64,000 bases of DNA from JAVVEG01 sp032251455 (GCA_032251455.1 JAVVEG010000013.1:1-64000); one strand, 5' to 3'. Counted from the stretch's first letter, positions 33,301 through 42,917 are shown. Program-made: numbers and translations. The notes: generated from the sequence alone by a model not told the origin.

Positions 33301-34719
33301 ATGACCCAAAAGTTAACTGAGACATCATTATTGGTAGTGGAAGATGACTGGGATCTGCGCGATGCCCTGAGTACCACACTGGAATTGGCCGGGTTCAAGG
33401 TGTTTGCCGCTGAGTCAGCTGAGCAAGCCCTGGACATGCTGGCATCAGAACGCGTGGAGCTGGTCATTACCGATGTCAATATGAGTGGAATGGATGGGCA
33501 TGCCCTGTTGGCCCATGTCAGACATGAGTACCCGTTTCTTCCGGTGGTAATCATTACCGCCTTCGGAAGTATCGAGCAGTCAGTCAACGCCATGCGCAAT
33601 GGAGCGACTGATTATCTGCTGAAACCCTTTCAACCAGAAATGCTGATAGAAACAGTGCGCAGGTATCTGCCGGTTTCTTCAGTTTCAGATTTGGCTCAGA
33701 GTGAGCAACCTGTAGCCGAGGCGCCAGGTAGCCGGCAATTACTGCAATTGGCAAAACGCGTGGCAGCTGCAGATGCCACGGTGCTGATTTCCGGGGAAAG
33801 CGGTACCGGCAAGGAGGTGTTGGCCCGCTATATCCACGATCAGTCGCCACGTGCGCACAAGGCATTCATCGCCATAAACTGCGCGGCCATACCCGAGAAT
33901 ATGCTGGAAGCCACTTTATTTGGTCATGAAAAAGGGGCTTTCACCGGTGCTTATGCCAGCGCTGCCGGCAAATTTGAATTGGCTGATGGGGGCACTATTC
34001 TGCTCGATGAAATCTCGGAAATGGACATTGGCCTGCAGGCCAAGATTCTGCGCGTGCTGCAGGAAAGAGAAGTGGAGAGAGTGGGGGGGCGCAAAACCCT
34101 GAAGCTCGACGTCAGGGTTATTGCCACCACCAACCGCCAGCTCAAACAATGTGTAGAGGATGGCAGCTTTCGGGAAGACCTCTACTACCGCTTGAGTGTT
34201 TTTCCCTTGCAATGGCAGCCACTGCGCGAACGAAAACCGGATATCGTACCCTTGGCGGAACGGATTCTTGCGCATCATGCCAAAAAAATGCAACGTGGCC
34301 CTGTCAGTTTTTCGGCAGAAGCCGTGAACCTGTTGCTGTCTTATCCCTGGCCAGGCAATGTGCGGGAGCTGGACAATGTTATTCAGCGAGCCCTGATCAT
34401 GGAAGAAGGTAATCATCTGCAGGCGTCAAGCCTGGGTCTGCCCACTCATTTTGCACTGGATATAGGCAGCACACAAAGCCTGGCTTCATCGATATCAGCG
34501 GGGTCGGCAGAAAATGATGAGTTGTTGGCAGAGGCCGGGGTGCTGGGTAACGATCTTCGCCAGCGTGAGTTTGAAATCATTTTGAGCACCCTGCGCGAAC
34601 AGGGAGGACGCCGCAAGGAGACGGCAGAAGTACTTGGTGTCAGCCCCAGAACCTTGCGTTACAAGATAGCCAGAATGAAAGACTCTGGCATCAATATCGA
34701 TACTGTTTTGAGTTATTGA
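33301..34719 (+). CDS. fleR: Sigma-54-dependent flagellar response regulator FleR/FlrC
   Basis: A 472-residue NtrC-family activator: receiver domain with acceptor D58 and K108; AAA+ domain with Walker A GESGTGKE (165-172), the sigma-54 contact loop GAFTGA (212-217) and Walker B GGTILLDEI; and a C-terminal Fis-type helix-turn-helix (RKETAEVLGVSPRTLRYKI). It activates the class of basal-body, hook and switch genes. ATG 33301 follows GGGAGTGAG. It is in one operon with fleS. Confidence 0.93.
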   Translation: MTQKLTETSLLVVEDDWDLRDALSTTLELAGFKVFAAESAEQALDMLASERVELVITDVNMSGMDGHALLAHVRHEYPFLPVVIITAFGSIEQSVNAMRNGATDYLLKPFQPEMLIETVRRYLPVSSVSDLAQSEQPVAEAPGSRQLLQLAKRVAAADATVLISGESGTGKEVLARYIHDQSPRAHKAFIAINCAAIPENMLEATLFGHEKGAFTGAYASAAGKFELADGGTILLDEISEMDIGLQAKILRVLQEREVERVGGRKTLKLDVRVIATTNRQLKQCVEDGSFREDLYYRLSVFPLQWQPLRERKPDIVPLAERILAHHAKKMQRGPVSFSAEAVNLLLSYPWPGNVRELDNVIQRALIMEEGNHLQASSLGLPTHFALDIGSTQSLASSISAGSAENDELLAEAGVLGNDLRQREFEIILSTLREQGGRRKETAEVLGVSPRTLRYKIARMKDSGINIDTVLSY

Positions 34720-34753
34720 ACAATACCGTCAGTGGCGGGACAGGCAGGAAATC

Positions 34754-35131
34754 ATGAGTGCAATTACTGATCGAGTGGACATCAACCAGGTGCTGATGCA
34801 GATGCGTGAGCTGAAGAGTCAGGTTCAGGAAGTGCCTGTGCGGCCGGCTACGTTGGAAAATCCTTCACTGCGCCCGGATATGATCAATCCGGGCACCGAG
34901 GCGGGTAAACCGGTGTTTTCAGACCTGCTCAAACAGGCTGTGAACTCAGTCAATGAAACCCAACAGCAGGCCAACGCCCTGCAGACCGCTTATGAGTTGG
35001 GCGACCAGAGTGTGGACATTACCCAGGTAATGATTCAGATGCAGAAGGCCAGTGTTTCCTTTGAAGCGATGACGCAGGTACGCAACAGGCTGGTCAGTGC
35101 CTATCAGGACATCATGAATATGCCCATTTAG
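34754..35131 (+). CDS. fliE: Flagellar hook-basal body protein FliE
   Basis: A 125-residue rod-MS ring adaptor, exported first by the flagellar apparatus. The C-terminal half (FSDLLKQAVNSVNETQQQAN..TQVMIQMQKASVSFEAMTQVRN) is the family signature. ATG 34754 has AGGA six bases upstream. I found no sigma-54 site in the 34 bp after fleR, so it may be read from the fleSR promoter or an internal one. Confidence 0.94.
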   Translation: MSAITDRVDINQVLMQMRELKSQVQEVPVRPATLENPSLRPDMINPGTEAGKPVFSDLLKQAVNSVNETQQQANALQTAYELGDQSVDITQVMIQMQKASVSFEAMTQVRNRLVSAYQDIMNMPI

Positions 35132-35137
35132 GCAGTG

Positions 35138-35221
35138 ATTTTAAAACAAGAATTTTAAATCAAAAATTTTAAAACAAGCATCTTGGAACAGACATCTTAG
35201 AACAAGAACCCAGAAACAAGG
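35138..35221. repeat. Degenerate 14-bp tandem repeats between fliE and fliF
   Basis: Six consecutive 14-bp units of the type ATTTTAAAACAAGA fill 35138-35221, with ATCTTAGAACAAGA and ACCCAGAAACAAGG as later variants; a seventh, weaker unit (35222-35235) runs up to the fliF ATG. The array is far more A/T-rich than its surroundings and makes up nearly the whole gap. Confidence 0.8.
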
Positions 35222-35236
35222 CAGGAATAAAGCAAA

Positions 35237-36946
35237 ATGGCTGTGACAAACGAGACCGGAAAATCAACAGGAGCCGAGACCGCTGGCCAGGAGCAACGCG
35301 GACAGTTGCGCTTGCCGCGCAGTGATTTTCTGGCCGGCTTCAATCGCCTCGATCTGCTGCGTCAGCTTGGCTTGATGATTGGCCTGGCAGCCAGTATAGC
35401 CATCGGTTTTGCGGTGGTGTTATGGTCGCGTGGTGAAAGCTACCAGCCTCTGTATGGGGATATGCAAGGTTATGATGTCACCGAACTGATGGCTGTGTTG
35501 GAAGCAGAGCAGATAGCCTATCGGGTAGACCCGACCAGTGGGGTGATTCTGGTGCCGACGGCGAATATCAATGCCTTGCGCCTGCAGGTTGCGGCAGCTG
35601 GAATCACTCGCAACAATGGTTACGGTTATGAAACCCTGGATCAGGAACAGGGGCTTGGTACCAGTCAGTTCATGGAAACCAACCGCTACAAGCGCAGCCA
35701 GGAAGGTGAGTTGCAGCGCACCATCAGTGGCTTCCGCAATGTGCAGTCGGCCCGTGTCCATCTGGCCACTCCGGAGCGTTCGGTTTTCGTTCGCAACAGT
35801 CGCAAACCGACTGCCTCCGTTTTTCTGACCGTACTGCCCGGTCGCGAGTTGGCAGATATGCAGGTATTGGCGATTGCCAATCTGGTTGCATCCAGTGTGC
35901 CTGAACTGAGCCCTGATGATGTGACCATTGTCGATCAGCAAGGCAATCTGTTGTCGCGTCAGGACAGTAACTCCGAGTTGGCCATAGCCGGGCAACAGTT
36001 TGATTATGTCCGCCGTTATGAAGATACCTTGTTGAATCGGATAAACCGTATTCTGCAACCCGTCGTGGGTGGACGATTTACTGCAGAGGTGGCAGCCGAT
36101 ATCGATTTTACCCGTACTGAACAGGCCGCCGAGACCTGGAATCCCGAGGGAGCGGTTCTGCGCAGCGAACAATCGGTGGCCGAACGCGCGGGAGCTAATG
36201 AGCTGGCAGCCGGAGTACCCGGAACACTGAACACCCAGGCTCCTGTGGGCGGAGCCATTGCAGCAGAGGTGGCTCCTGACACTGTACAGAACCCTGTACA
36301 GAATCCTGGAGTGACGGCGAATATCAGAGAACAGGCTACCCGTAATTACGAGCTGGATCGAACCGTCAGCTATACCAATTATGATCCGATCAGTGTACGC
36401 CGCCTTTCTGTTGCTGTTGTGCTGGATGATCAGCTGGGGCCGGATGGCGAGGCCAGTCAACCCTGGAATGAGGATGAGATTCAACGAATCACCCAGCTGG
36501 TGCGTGATGTCATTGGTTTTGATGAGAGCCGCGGTGATCGCGTTACGGTCATGAATCGCCGGTTTGCTCCCGTACCCGAATTGGCTGCTGAGGTGGCCAT
36601 CCCGATCTGGCAACAAGCCTGGTTGCTATCGGCGGCGAAACAGTTTGGAGCAATCCTGCTGGTACTGATATTGGTCGTTGGTGTGCTGCGGCCAGCCTTG
36701 CAGCGTCTTGCCGTCATTGGCAGCAAAAGCCGTGCTGACAGCAGATTTGCAGGTGGTGAATTTGCCGATCTTGAATTCAATGGTGCGGCGGATGATACGG
36801 TCACCCTGTCCGGCACTGATGATATTCTCCTGCCTGGTCCTGGCGATAGTTATGAGCGACAACTCTCCGCAATCAAAGGCCTGGTTACCCAGGATCCGGG
36901 CCGGGTGGCACAGGTAGTTAAACAATGGGTGAATGATGATGTCTGA
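35237..36946 (+). CDS. fliF: Flagellar MS-ring protein FliF
   Basis: A 569-residue membrane protein that assembles the MS ring, the base of the flagellum. Two membrane helices flank a large periplasmic part (about residues 38-60 and 458-482). The periplasmic part includes YRVDPTSGVILVP and ARVHLATPERSVFVR, typical of the YscJ/FliF ring-building motifs. The C-terminal tail (SYERQLSAIKGLVTQDPGRVAQVVKQWV) binds FliG. ATG 35237 is preceded by GGCAGGAA. The end overlaps fliG. Confidence 0.95.
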   Translation: MAVTNETGKSTGAETAGQEQRGQLRLPRSDFLAGFNRLDLLRQLGLMIGLAASIAIGFAVVLWSRGESYQPLYGDMQGYDVTELMAVLEAEQIAYRVDPTSGVILVPTANINALRLQVAAAGITRNNGYGYETLDQEQGLGTSQFMETNRYKRSQEGELQRTISGFRNVQSARVHLATPERSVFVRNSRKPTASVFLTVLPGRELADMQVLAIANLVASSVPELSPDDVTIVDQQGNLLSRQDSNSELAIAGQQFDYVRRYEDTLLNRINRILQPVVGGRFTAEVAADIDFTRTEQAAETWNPEGAVLRSEQSVAERAGANELAAGVPGTLNTQAPVGGAIAAEVAPDTVQNPVQNPGVTANIREQATRNYELDRTVSYTNYDPISVRRLSVAVVLDDQLGPDGEASQPWNEDEIQRITQLVRDVIGFDESRGDRVTVMNRRFAPVPELAAEVAIPIWQQAWLLSAAKQFGAILLVLILVVGVLRPALQRLAVIGSKSRADSRFAGGEFADLEFNGAADDTVTLSGTDDILLPGPGDSYERQLSAIKGLVTQDPGRVAQVVKQWVNDDV

Positions 36947-37967
36947 TGAAATGGATGCAAGACAGACTGGGCTGCGAGGCATGAACTCGGTTGACCGTGC
37001 TGCCATCCTGTTGATGAGTATGGGCGAGAAGGATGCTGCTGAAGTGCTCAAGCAGATGGGACCCAAGGAGGTGCAGAAAGTGGGTACGGCCATGTCTGCG
37101 CTGAAGTCGGTCACCCAGGATACCGTGACTCAGGTATTGACCCAGTTTCTATCCGAATGCGGGACCCAAAGTGGCCTGGGCATAGGCGCTGAAACCTATA
37201 TCAAGAATATGTTGACTGCTGCATTGGGTGAAGACCGGGCCCGTGGCTTGCTCGACAGAATTTTACTGGGCGGTTCAAGTTCAGGTATCAACAGCCTGAA
37301 ATGGATGGATCCTCGTTCGGTGGCTGATGTCATCAAACATGAGCATCCACAGATACAGGCGGTTGTGCTCAGTTATCTGGAGGCGGATCAGTCGGCCAGT
37401 ATCCTGGCAAATTTTCCCGATAAGGTGCGGCTGGAAATCATGATGCGTATTGCCTCACTGGAAAGTGTCCAGCCCGAAGCGCTGAAGGAACTCAATATCA
37501 TTCTGGAGAAACAATTCTCCGGCAAGGGTTCCAATCCTTCGGCCAGCATAGGCGGCATGAAGACGGCAGCTGAAATCATGAACAATCTGGATGGCGCGGT
37601 GGAGGCCAGTCTGATGGAAGCAATCAAGGAAGCCGATGAAGAGGTCGCTTCCCGTATCCAGGACTTGATGTTCGTCTTTGATAATCTGCGTGAAGTGGAT
37701 GATCGCGGCATTCAGGCGCTGTTGCGTGAGGTATCCTCAGAAGTGCTGATACTGGCCCTGAAAGGAGCTGATGATTATCTCAAGGAAAAAATATTTTCCA
37801 ATATGTCGAAACGTGCAGCGGAGCTTCTGCGTGATGATCTGGAGGCCAAGGGGCCAGTACGCATCAGTGAGGTGGAAACTGCCCAGAAAGAAATTCTTGC
37901 CATTGCCCGCCGCATGGCAGATGCCGGTGAGATTCAGCTGGGTGGCAGTGGCGACGAAATGATCTGA
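36933..37967 (+). CDS. fliG: Flagellar motor switch protein FliG
   Basis: A 344-residue C-ring protein linking FliF to FliM and carrying the charged torque helix. The N domain (DRAAILLMSMGEKDAAEVLKQM), the middle EHPQIQAVVLSYLE with the EHPQ motif, and the C domain (FVFDNLREVDDRGIQALLREV) with conserved charged residues are all present. Three ATGs (36933, 36936, 36939) overlap the fliF end; GGGTGA upstream favours 36939, which shortens the protein by two residues. Confidence 0.95.
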   Translation: MMMSDEMDARQTGLRGMNSVDRAAILLMSMGEKDAAEVLKQMGPKEVQKVGTAMSALKSVTQDTVTQVLTQFLSECGTQSGLGIGAETYIKNMLTAALGEDRARGLLDRILLGGSSSGINSLKWMDPRSVADVIKHEHPQIQAVVLSYLEADQSASILANFPDKVRLEIMMRIASLESVQPEALKELNIILEKQFSGKGSNPSASIGGMKTAAEIMNNLDGAVEASLMEAIKEADEEVASRIQDLMFVFDNLREVDDRGIQALLREVSSEVLILALKGADDYLKEKIFSNMSKRAAELLRDDLEAKGPVRISEVETAQKEILAIARRMADAGEIQLGGSGDEMI

Positions 37968-37989
37968 TCAACCCGAGGAGGATGATAGC

Positions 37990-38859
37990 GTGCAGGAAAT
38001 CAATATTATGGACAAGACCGGTCGGGTCAGGGCGCGTGATCTGGAAAATGTCACCGTCAAGCGCTGGATTGCACCCACTATCGAAAAGGGTGGGCACCTG
38101 GTCTATGCCGAGCCACGTGAGGAGACTCCCCGCAACAACAAACCAGCACAAAAACTTGGCGCGGCTGATCTGCAAGACCTGGAGGTCTTGCGCCAGCATG
38201 CACAGGAAGAGGGGTATCAGGCTGGTCATCAGGAAGGTTTCAAGCTGGGACATCAGGCCGGGTTTGAAGAGGGCCGGGTTGCAGGCCATGAAGCAGGCTT
38301 TGCCCAGGGTCTTGAAGCGGGCATGAGTAAAGGCCAGGAAGAAGGCCAGCGCCAGGCGACGGAGCGGCTGGAGGCAAAACTGGCTGAATTGAACCTGTTG
38401 CTGACCCATGTTACACACGCTCTGAACGACCAGGATTATCAACTGGAACAAGCGCTTTTGAACCTGGTTCAGGAAATCTCCCGGGCCGTCATCGAGCGTG
38501 AGCTGAGTCTGGATTCTGGGCAGTTGATGAAGACAGTACGTGCCGCTTTGGCGGTACTGCCTCCGATTCGGGATAACGTCAAGGTGATTGTCAATCCGGC
38601 AGACCTGCCCCTGTTGCAGGAGGCTGCTGCATTGGGGGGTGAAAACTGGCGTGCTGCTGCCAGCGCAGACATTGCCCGGGGTGGTTGCCGTATCGAGTCG
38701 GCACAAAGTCTGGTCGATTTTACTACCGAGAGCCGGTTCAAGAGTGTCATGTCACAGATTCTGAGCAGAGAGTTGAGCCTGCCGGCCGGGGATGAAGCAG
38801 AATCCGATATCGAGTTGGCCGCTGAACCAGTGGTCAAGCCTTTTGCTGGAGAGCAGTGA
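37990..38859 (+). CDS. fliH: Flagellar export ATPase regulator FliH
   Basis: A 289-residue protein that binds FliI and tethers it to the C ring. Residues 75-119 contain twelve glycines at exact four-residue spacing (G75, 79, 83 ... 119), an unbroken GxxxG ladder typical of FliH helices but long. The C-terminal domain (IVNPADLPLL, DIARGGCRIES, VDFTTESRF) binds FliI. The start is GTG 37990 with AGGAGG eight bases upstream. The TGA overlaps the fliI ATG. Confidence 0.92.
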   Translation: MQEINIMDKTGRVRARDLENVTVKRWIAPTIEKGGHLVYAEPREETPRNNKPAQKLGAADLQDLEVLRQHAQEEGYQAGHQEGFKLGHQAGFEEGRVAGHEAGFAQGLEAGMSKGQEEGQRQATERLEAKLAELNLLLTHVTHALNDQDYQLEQALLNLVQEISRAVIERELSLDSGQLMKTVRAALAVLPPIRDNVKVIVNPADLPLLQEAAALGGENWRAAASADIARGGCRIESAQSLVDFTTESRFKSVMSQILSRELSLPAGDEAESDIELAAEPVVKPFAGEQ

Positions 38860-40304
38860 TGCAGCGTCTGAGTATGGCCTGCAGACTGCGCCGTTACCTG
38901 CCCGTGCGCCCGGCAGTGGTGCAACCACGTATCGAGGGCAAACTGACCCGGGTGGTTGGCTTGATGCTGGAAGCTGTAGGGTGTCAGGTATCGCTTGGCA
39001 GTCGCTGTCTGATTGACGATGCCAGTGGGGGCAAGGTGGAAGCCGAAGTGGTGGGCTTCGATGGCCCCACGCTGCTGCTGATGCCGTTGCGTTCGGTGCA
39101 GGGTTTGCAGCCGGGTGCCAGAGTGGTGCCTGCGCCACAACAAAGCCATATACTGGTTGGCAGTGCCTTGCTGGGACGGGTTCTGGATGCTCTGGGGGAG
39201 CCCATCGATACCCTGGGACCACTCGATTACAGTGATGACACGATAATGGCTGGAGCGCATAAGATCAATCCTCTGCGTCGACAGCCCATCAACCGAACTC
39301 TCGATGTGGGCATTGCGGCGATCAATGCGCTGGTGACAGTCGGCCGTGGGCAACGAATCGGCTTGTTTGCCGGCAGCGGTGTTGGCAAAAGTGTGCTGTT
39401 GGGCATGATGACCCGCTTTACCGAAGCAGAAGTGATCGTTGTGGGTTTGATCGGTGAGCGTGGGCGTGAGGTCAAGGAATTCATTGACGAGATACTGGGA
39501 GCTGAGGGCCTGGCACGCGCAGTGGTAATAGCCTCACCGGCCGATGATTCACCCTTGATGCGGCTGCGGGCGGCAGCACTGACTACTGTGATAGCGGAAG
39601 GCTTTCGCGCGCAAGGCAAGGATGTGCTGTTATTGATGGATTCCCTGACCCGCTACGCCATGGCGCAACGTGAAATTGCTCTGGCTACCGGCGAACCGCC
39701 AGCGACCAAAGGTTACCCGCCTTCGGTATTTGCCCGCATACCCCAGCTGGTGGAACGAGCCGGCAATGCGGACAAGGGGGAGGGGTCCATTACCGCCTTT
39801 TATACGGTATTGACTGAAGGGGATGACCAGCAGGACCCGATAGCCGATGCCGCTCGTGCCATTCTCGATGGTCATGTGGTGCTGTCACGCCGCCTGGCTG
39901 AGCAGGGGCATTACCCTGCAATCGACATCGAGGCTTCCCTCAGCCGGGTCATGCCTGCCATTGCAGCGCCGGATCATCTGGCGGCGGCACAGATGTTTCG
40001 GCGCCTGTATGCCCGTTATCAGCAAAACCAGGATTTGATCAGTGTGGGTGCCTATGCAGTTGGCAGTGACCGGGATATCGACATGGCGATAGAAAGAATG
40101 CCGCATCTGCTGCAATTCCTGCAACAGGGTTTGCGTGAACAGATAAACCTGGCAACTGCCGTGCAGAAGTTGAAGCAGGTGATTGTTCCCAAAAGCGAGC
40201 GTGATGCCGAACCGGCGGCAAAGTCAAATGTGACCAGTTTGAGCAGTAGAACTCTCGGCAATGCGGATATCCGCAGCAATGCATCGGAAGTGGCTGAACG
40301 ATGA
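38859..40304 (+). CDS. fliI: Flagellum-specific ATP synthase FliI
   Basis: A 481-residue hexameric ATPase, related to the F1 beta subunit, that powers or primes flagellar export. Walker A is GLFAGSGVGKS, with GSGVGKS at 172-178; GLIGERGREV is the catalytic glutamate block, and Walker B is DVLLLMDSLTRYA. ATG 38859 is joined to the fliH stop as TGATG with GGAGAG upstream; the GTG at 38856 is less likely. The C-terminal 40 residues are polar and variable. Confidence 0.95.
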   Translation: MQRLSMACRLRRYLPVRPAVVQPRIEGKLTRVVGLMLEAVGCQVSLGSRCLIDDASGGKVEAEVVGFDGPTLLLMPLRSVQGLQPGARVVPAPQQSHILVGSALLGRVLDALGEPIDTLGPLDYSDDTIMAGAHKINPLRRQPINRTLDVGIAAINALVTVGRGQRIGLFAGSGVGKSVLLGMMTRFTEAEVIVVGLIGERGREVKEFIDEILGAEGLARAVVIASPADDSPLMRLRAAALTTVIAEGFRAQGKDVLLLMDSLTRYAMAQREIALATGEPPATKGYPPSVFARIPQLVERAGNADKGEGSITAFYTVLTEGDDQQDPIADAARAILDGHVVLSRRLAEQGHYPAIDIEASLSRVMPAIAAPDHLAAAQMFRRLYARYQQNQDLISVGAYAVGSDRDIDMAIERMPHLLQFLQQGLREQINLATAVQKLKQVIVPKSERDAEPAAKSNVTSLSSRTLGNADIRSNASEVAER

Positions 40305-40744
40305 GACGCTCACAGCGACTGCAGCCGATTCTGAAGATTGCCGCGCTGGAGGCAGACAAGGCGGCCAGGGCGATGGCTTATATGGAGCAGAAACTGACAG
40401 CAGAAACTGACAAGCAGAACCTGCTGCATCAGCATTTGCAGGAGTATCGCCAGCAATTGCAGGACGATGGCCGGGCTGGAATCAATGCACAATCCTTGCG
40501 TATGAACCAGCAGTTCCTGGCTAATATCGAGCAGGCCATCAAACAGCAGAAACGGCAGATAGAGCTTGTCGGGCAGCAGCTGCAACAGGTCAGGCAGATA
40601 TGGCAGCAGCGGGATATCCGTCGCCAGAGTCTGGAAAAAATGATAGAAAAACTGCATCGGCAGGAAAAACAGCTGCAGGAACGTATGGAGCAGAAAGCCC
40701 AGGATGAGCAAACGCAAAACCTGCGTTTTTATCGCAAATCGTAA
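40301..40744 (+). CDS. fliJ: Flagellar export chaperone FliJ
   Basis: A 147-residue, almost wholly helical protein rich in Gln, Lys and Glu, predicted to form an antiparallel coiled coil as FliJ does inside the FliI hexamer. The sequence itself is weakly conserved, so the call rests on length, coiled-coil character and position. The ATG overlaps the fliI stop (ATGA). No recognisable terminator follows; a sigma-54 promoter for fliK starts 13 bp further on. Confidence 0.85.
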   Translation: MRRSQRLQPILKIAALEADKAARAMAYMEQKLTAETDKQNLLHQHLQEYRQQLQDDGRAGINAQSLRMNQQFLANIEQAIKQQKRQIELVGQQLQQVRQIWQQRDIRRQSLEKMIEKLHRQEKQLQERMEQKAQDEQTQNLRFYRKS

Positions 40745-40756
40745 ATACTTCTGACT

Positions 40757-40772
40757 TGGCAAATAAATTGCA
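40757..40772 (+). promoter_or_regulatory. Sigma-54 promoter of fliK
   Basis: TGGCAA-ATAAA-TTGCA has the invariant GG (40758-40759) and GC (40770-40771) 10 bp apart and differs from consensus at one position. It reads towards fliK, predicting a start near 40784, about 57 bases before the ATG. Confidence 0.75.
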
Positions 40773-40840
40773 ATAGCTTGCAGGTACGAGTTCGCTGACG
40801 AGCTCGATAATGCTTTGCCAGGCTACGAGGAAATTTGCCG

Positions 40841-42757
40841 ATGCCAGCCAATTCAAATCAGGTTTCGATAGCTCAGATGCTGCCTTTTACCATTGCCCAG
40901 TCTTCGCTTGGGCCTGGTTTTCCCGCAGTTAAACCCACACAGGAGGGGCTTGCCCTCCAGGATATGAGTGCTGCCGAAAAAGAAGCGCCTGGTCTGCTTC
41001 CTGGATTTTCTGCCAGGCCGAAAGGGGACAATGCATTTGCTGGTGTTTTGCAACAACAGCTGACTGAGGCAGAAAGCAATGGACAATTTTTGCCGCTTGA
41101 GAGCCATTTTCTGCCGCTGTCATCACCAATGCCACCAATACCATCCTCGACTGCCTTGACTGGAGTGCCACCGAACGGTTTCTCCGGGACTGGAATGTTT
41201 GTGAGTCTGGAAGTGACTCAGCCTGATACAGATATGCAGGCTGGCAACTTTGCATTTGTCAGCTTGCTGTCGGGTGATTCCCTGCCCCTGACCGGTACTT
41301 TCCCAGTGCCTGGGCAAGAAACTGCCTATTCAGGGTTTAATAGGTTTGTGAATCATAGTGAGGCGAGCAGTCAGGCTGGCGGATCAAACAACCCTGTACT
41401 CATGACCAGGTCGGAATTGGATTTAAGCATGTCTCTTGTTAATGAGTCTCCCAATGAAATATCGGCAGCTCAGGATAACTCAAACGGCATTGAGCACACA
41501 GATACCGTTTCCCGCCCTGTCAGCCGTGAAGAGTTACAGCTTTTGATTACTACCCGGAACCAGACTGCTTCCATTAGCGGGGCGGCAGCAGCGGAGGCTG
41601 CATCCCCTGCCGGGGCCAGTGTTTCTGTATCAGGGCTCGGAGAGTCTGCAGCGCGGGAGCAGGGTCTGGCCAGTAGCATGCCAACGGCAGGGCAGTCGCT
41701 GGATCAACTGGAGGGTGATTCAGCAGAGATCCGGCTGAATACGGTGAATCAAATCGATTTGAGGGTTGGCTCCAAGGCCAGCTCCATTAGCGGGGCGGCA
41801 GCAGCGGAGGCTGCATCCCCTGCCGGGGCCAGTGTTTCTGTATCAGGGCTCGGAGAGTCTGCAGCGCGGGAGCAGGGTCTGGCCAGTAGCATGCCAACGG
41901 CAGGGCAGGCAGCGGATCCGCTGGAGGGAGAGCCTGCAGCAGAAATCCGCTTGAACACGGTGAATCAAGGCATCACCCTGTTACGTGATTCCGCGCCAGC
42001 AAGCAGTCTGTCGATGGCGCTGGCCATCGAATCTGCCAATAATGAGTTGTCTCAGCAACAGCAAATTATGAGCAGTACAGGCAAACAGAATATTTCTGCT
42101 GAAAATCTTGCGACCACCTCGGGATTGGATATGCTGTCTGGTCGAGCCATGACATCAACAACATCGACAACGGTAACTGACGCCATGTTGCCTGTACCTG
42201 CAGGTAGTCTGGAGGTGCAGCCACAAGACGCAGACCCAACACTGGATACCCCGGTAATACAACCCCGCGTTGACAGCAGTGCAACGCAAACGCGACTGCA
42301 ACAGACGGCTGTCCCGATGTTGATGAATCAGGCAACGTATGCGGGTAATTTCACCACGGCATTTGGTGAGGCGGCCTGGGGAGAGGAGTTGACCCGGCAT
42401 GTTTCCCTGCTCGTTGCACAGCGCTCAGGGTCGGCACAGATTCAGTTGGACCCACCCGATCTGGGTAGTCTTATGGTGCGCATCAATATCACGGGGGAGC
42501 AAGCCAGTATCAATTTTGTCAGTCCTCATGTGCAGGTTCGTGATGCGCTGGAATTGAATATGGATCGCTTGCAATCCATGCTTGGTGAACAGGGTTTCAG
42601 TCTGGTCGATGCGGATGTCTCCGATCAACAGCGCCAAGACTCCCGCAGGGAAACTGCCAATGCGCAATGGCCTGGTCCAGAGTCGCTATCTGAAGCGGAT
42701 GAGAAGCGGGGGCAACCTGTCCTGCAGGTCCTGGGTCTGGTCGATTATTACGCATAA
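40841..42757 (+). CDS. fliK: Flagellar hook-length control protein FliK
   Basis: A 638-residue secreted molecular ruler. The N-terminal 500 residues are low-complexity (Ser, Ala, Gly, Gln); the C-terminal domain (about 505-600: HVSLLVAQRSGSAQIQLDPPDLGSLMVRI) is the FliK substrate-switch domain acting on FlhB. Residues about 244-314 and 315-385 are a tandem duplication of 71 codons. ATG 40841 has GAGG ten bases upstream; TTG 40835 is too close. It has its own sigma-54 promoter. Confidence 0.88.
   Translation: MPANSNQVSIAQMLPFTIAQSSLGPGFPAVKPTQEGLALQDMSAAEKEAPGLLPGFSARPKGDNAFAGVLQQQLTEAESNGQFLPLESHFLPLSSPMPPIPSSTALTGVPPNGFSGTGMFVSLEVTQPDTDMQAGNFAFVSLLSGDSLPLTGTFPVPGQETAYSGFNRFVNHSEASSQAGGSNNPVLMTRSELDLSMSLVNESPNEISAAQDNSNGIEHTDTVSRPVSREELQLLITTRNQTASISGAAAAEAASPAGASVSVSGLGESAAREQGLASSMPTAGQSLDQLEGDSAEIRLNTVNQIDLRVGSKASSISGAAAAEAASPAGASVSVSGLGESAAREQGLASSMPTAGQAADPLEGEPAAEIRLNTVNQGITLLRDSAPASSLSMALAIESANNELSQQQQIMSSTGKQNISAENLATTSGLDMLSGRAMTSTTSTTVTDAMLPVPAGSLEVQPQDADPTLDTPVIQPRVDSSATQTRLQQTAVPMLMNQATYAGNFTTAFGEAAWGEELTRHVSLLVAQRSGSAQIQLDPPDLGSLMVRINITGEQASINFVSPHVQVRDALELNMDRLQSMLGEQGFSLVDADVSDQQRQDSRRETANAQWPGPESLSEADEKRGQPVLQVLGLVDYYA
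41570..41995 (+). repeat. 213-bp in-frame tandem duplication in fliK
   Basis: Two copies of a 213-bp unit (41570-41782 and 41783-41995). The first 126 bp are identical (41570-41695 and 41783-41908), while the rest shows many changes but still aligns (EIRLNTVNQ in both). The mix of identical and diverged parts suggests an old duplication partly homogenised, or one followed by rapid divergence. Confidence 0.93.
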
Positions 42758-42917
42758 GCTGTGTCAGGAAATTGGCGAATCAGGGATGAGAACTGAACAG
42801 ATCAGCCAGGCCCGGCCAGCATCTAAATTTCGAAGGAATTTTAAGTTGTTAATAAAGCCTGATAATACAGAATGTTGCAGAGGTATACCTGGTCTTTTCA
42901 GACAAAAATCCCATTCA

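Noticed and set aside
34690..34754. Sigma-54 promoter for fliE
   Set aside because: Expected in Pseudomonas, but no GG-N10-GC pair with acceptable flanks is present in the gap.
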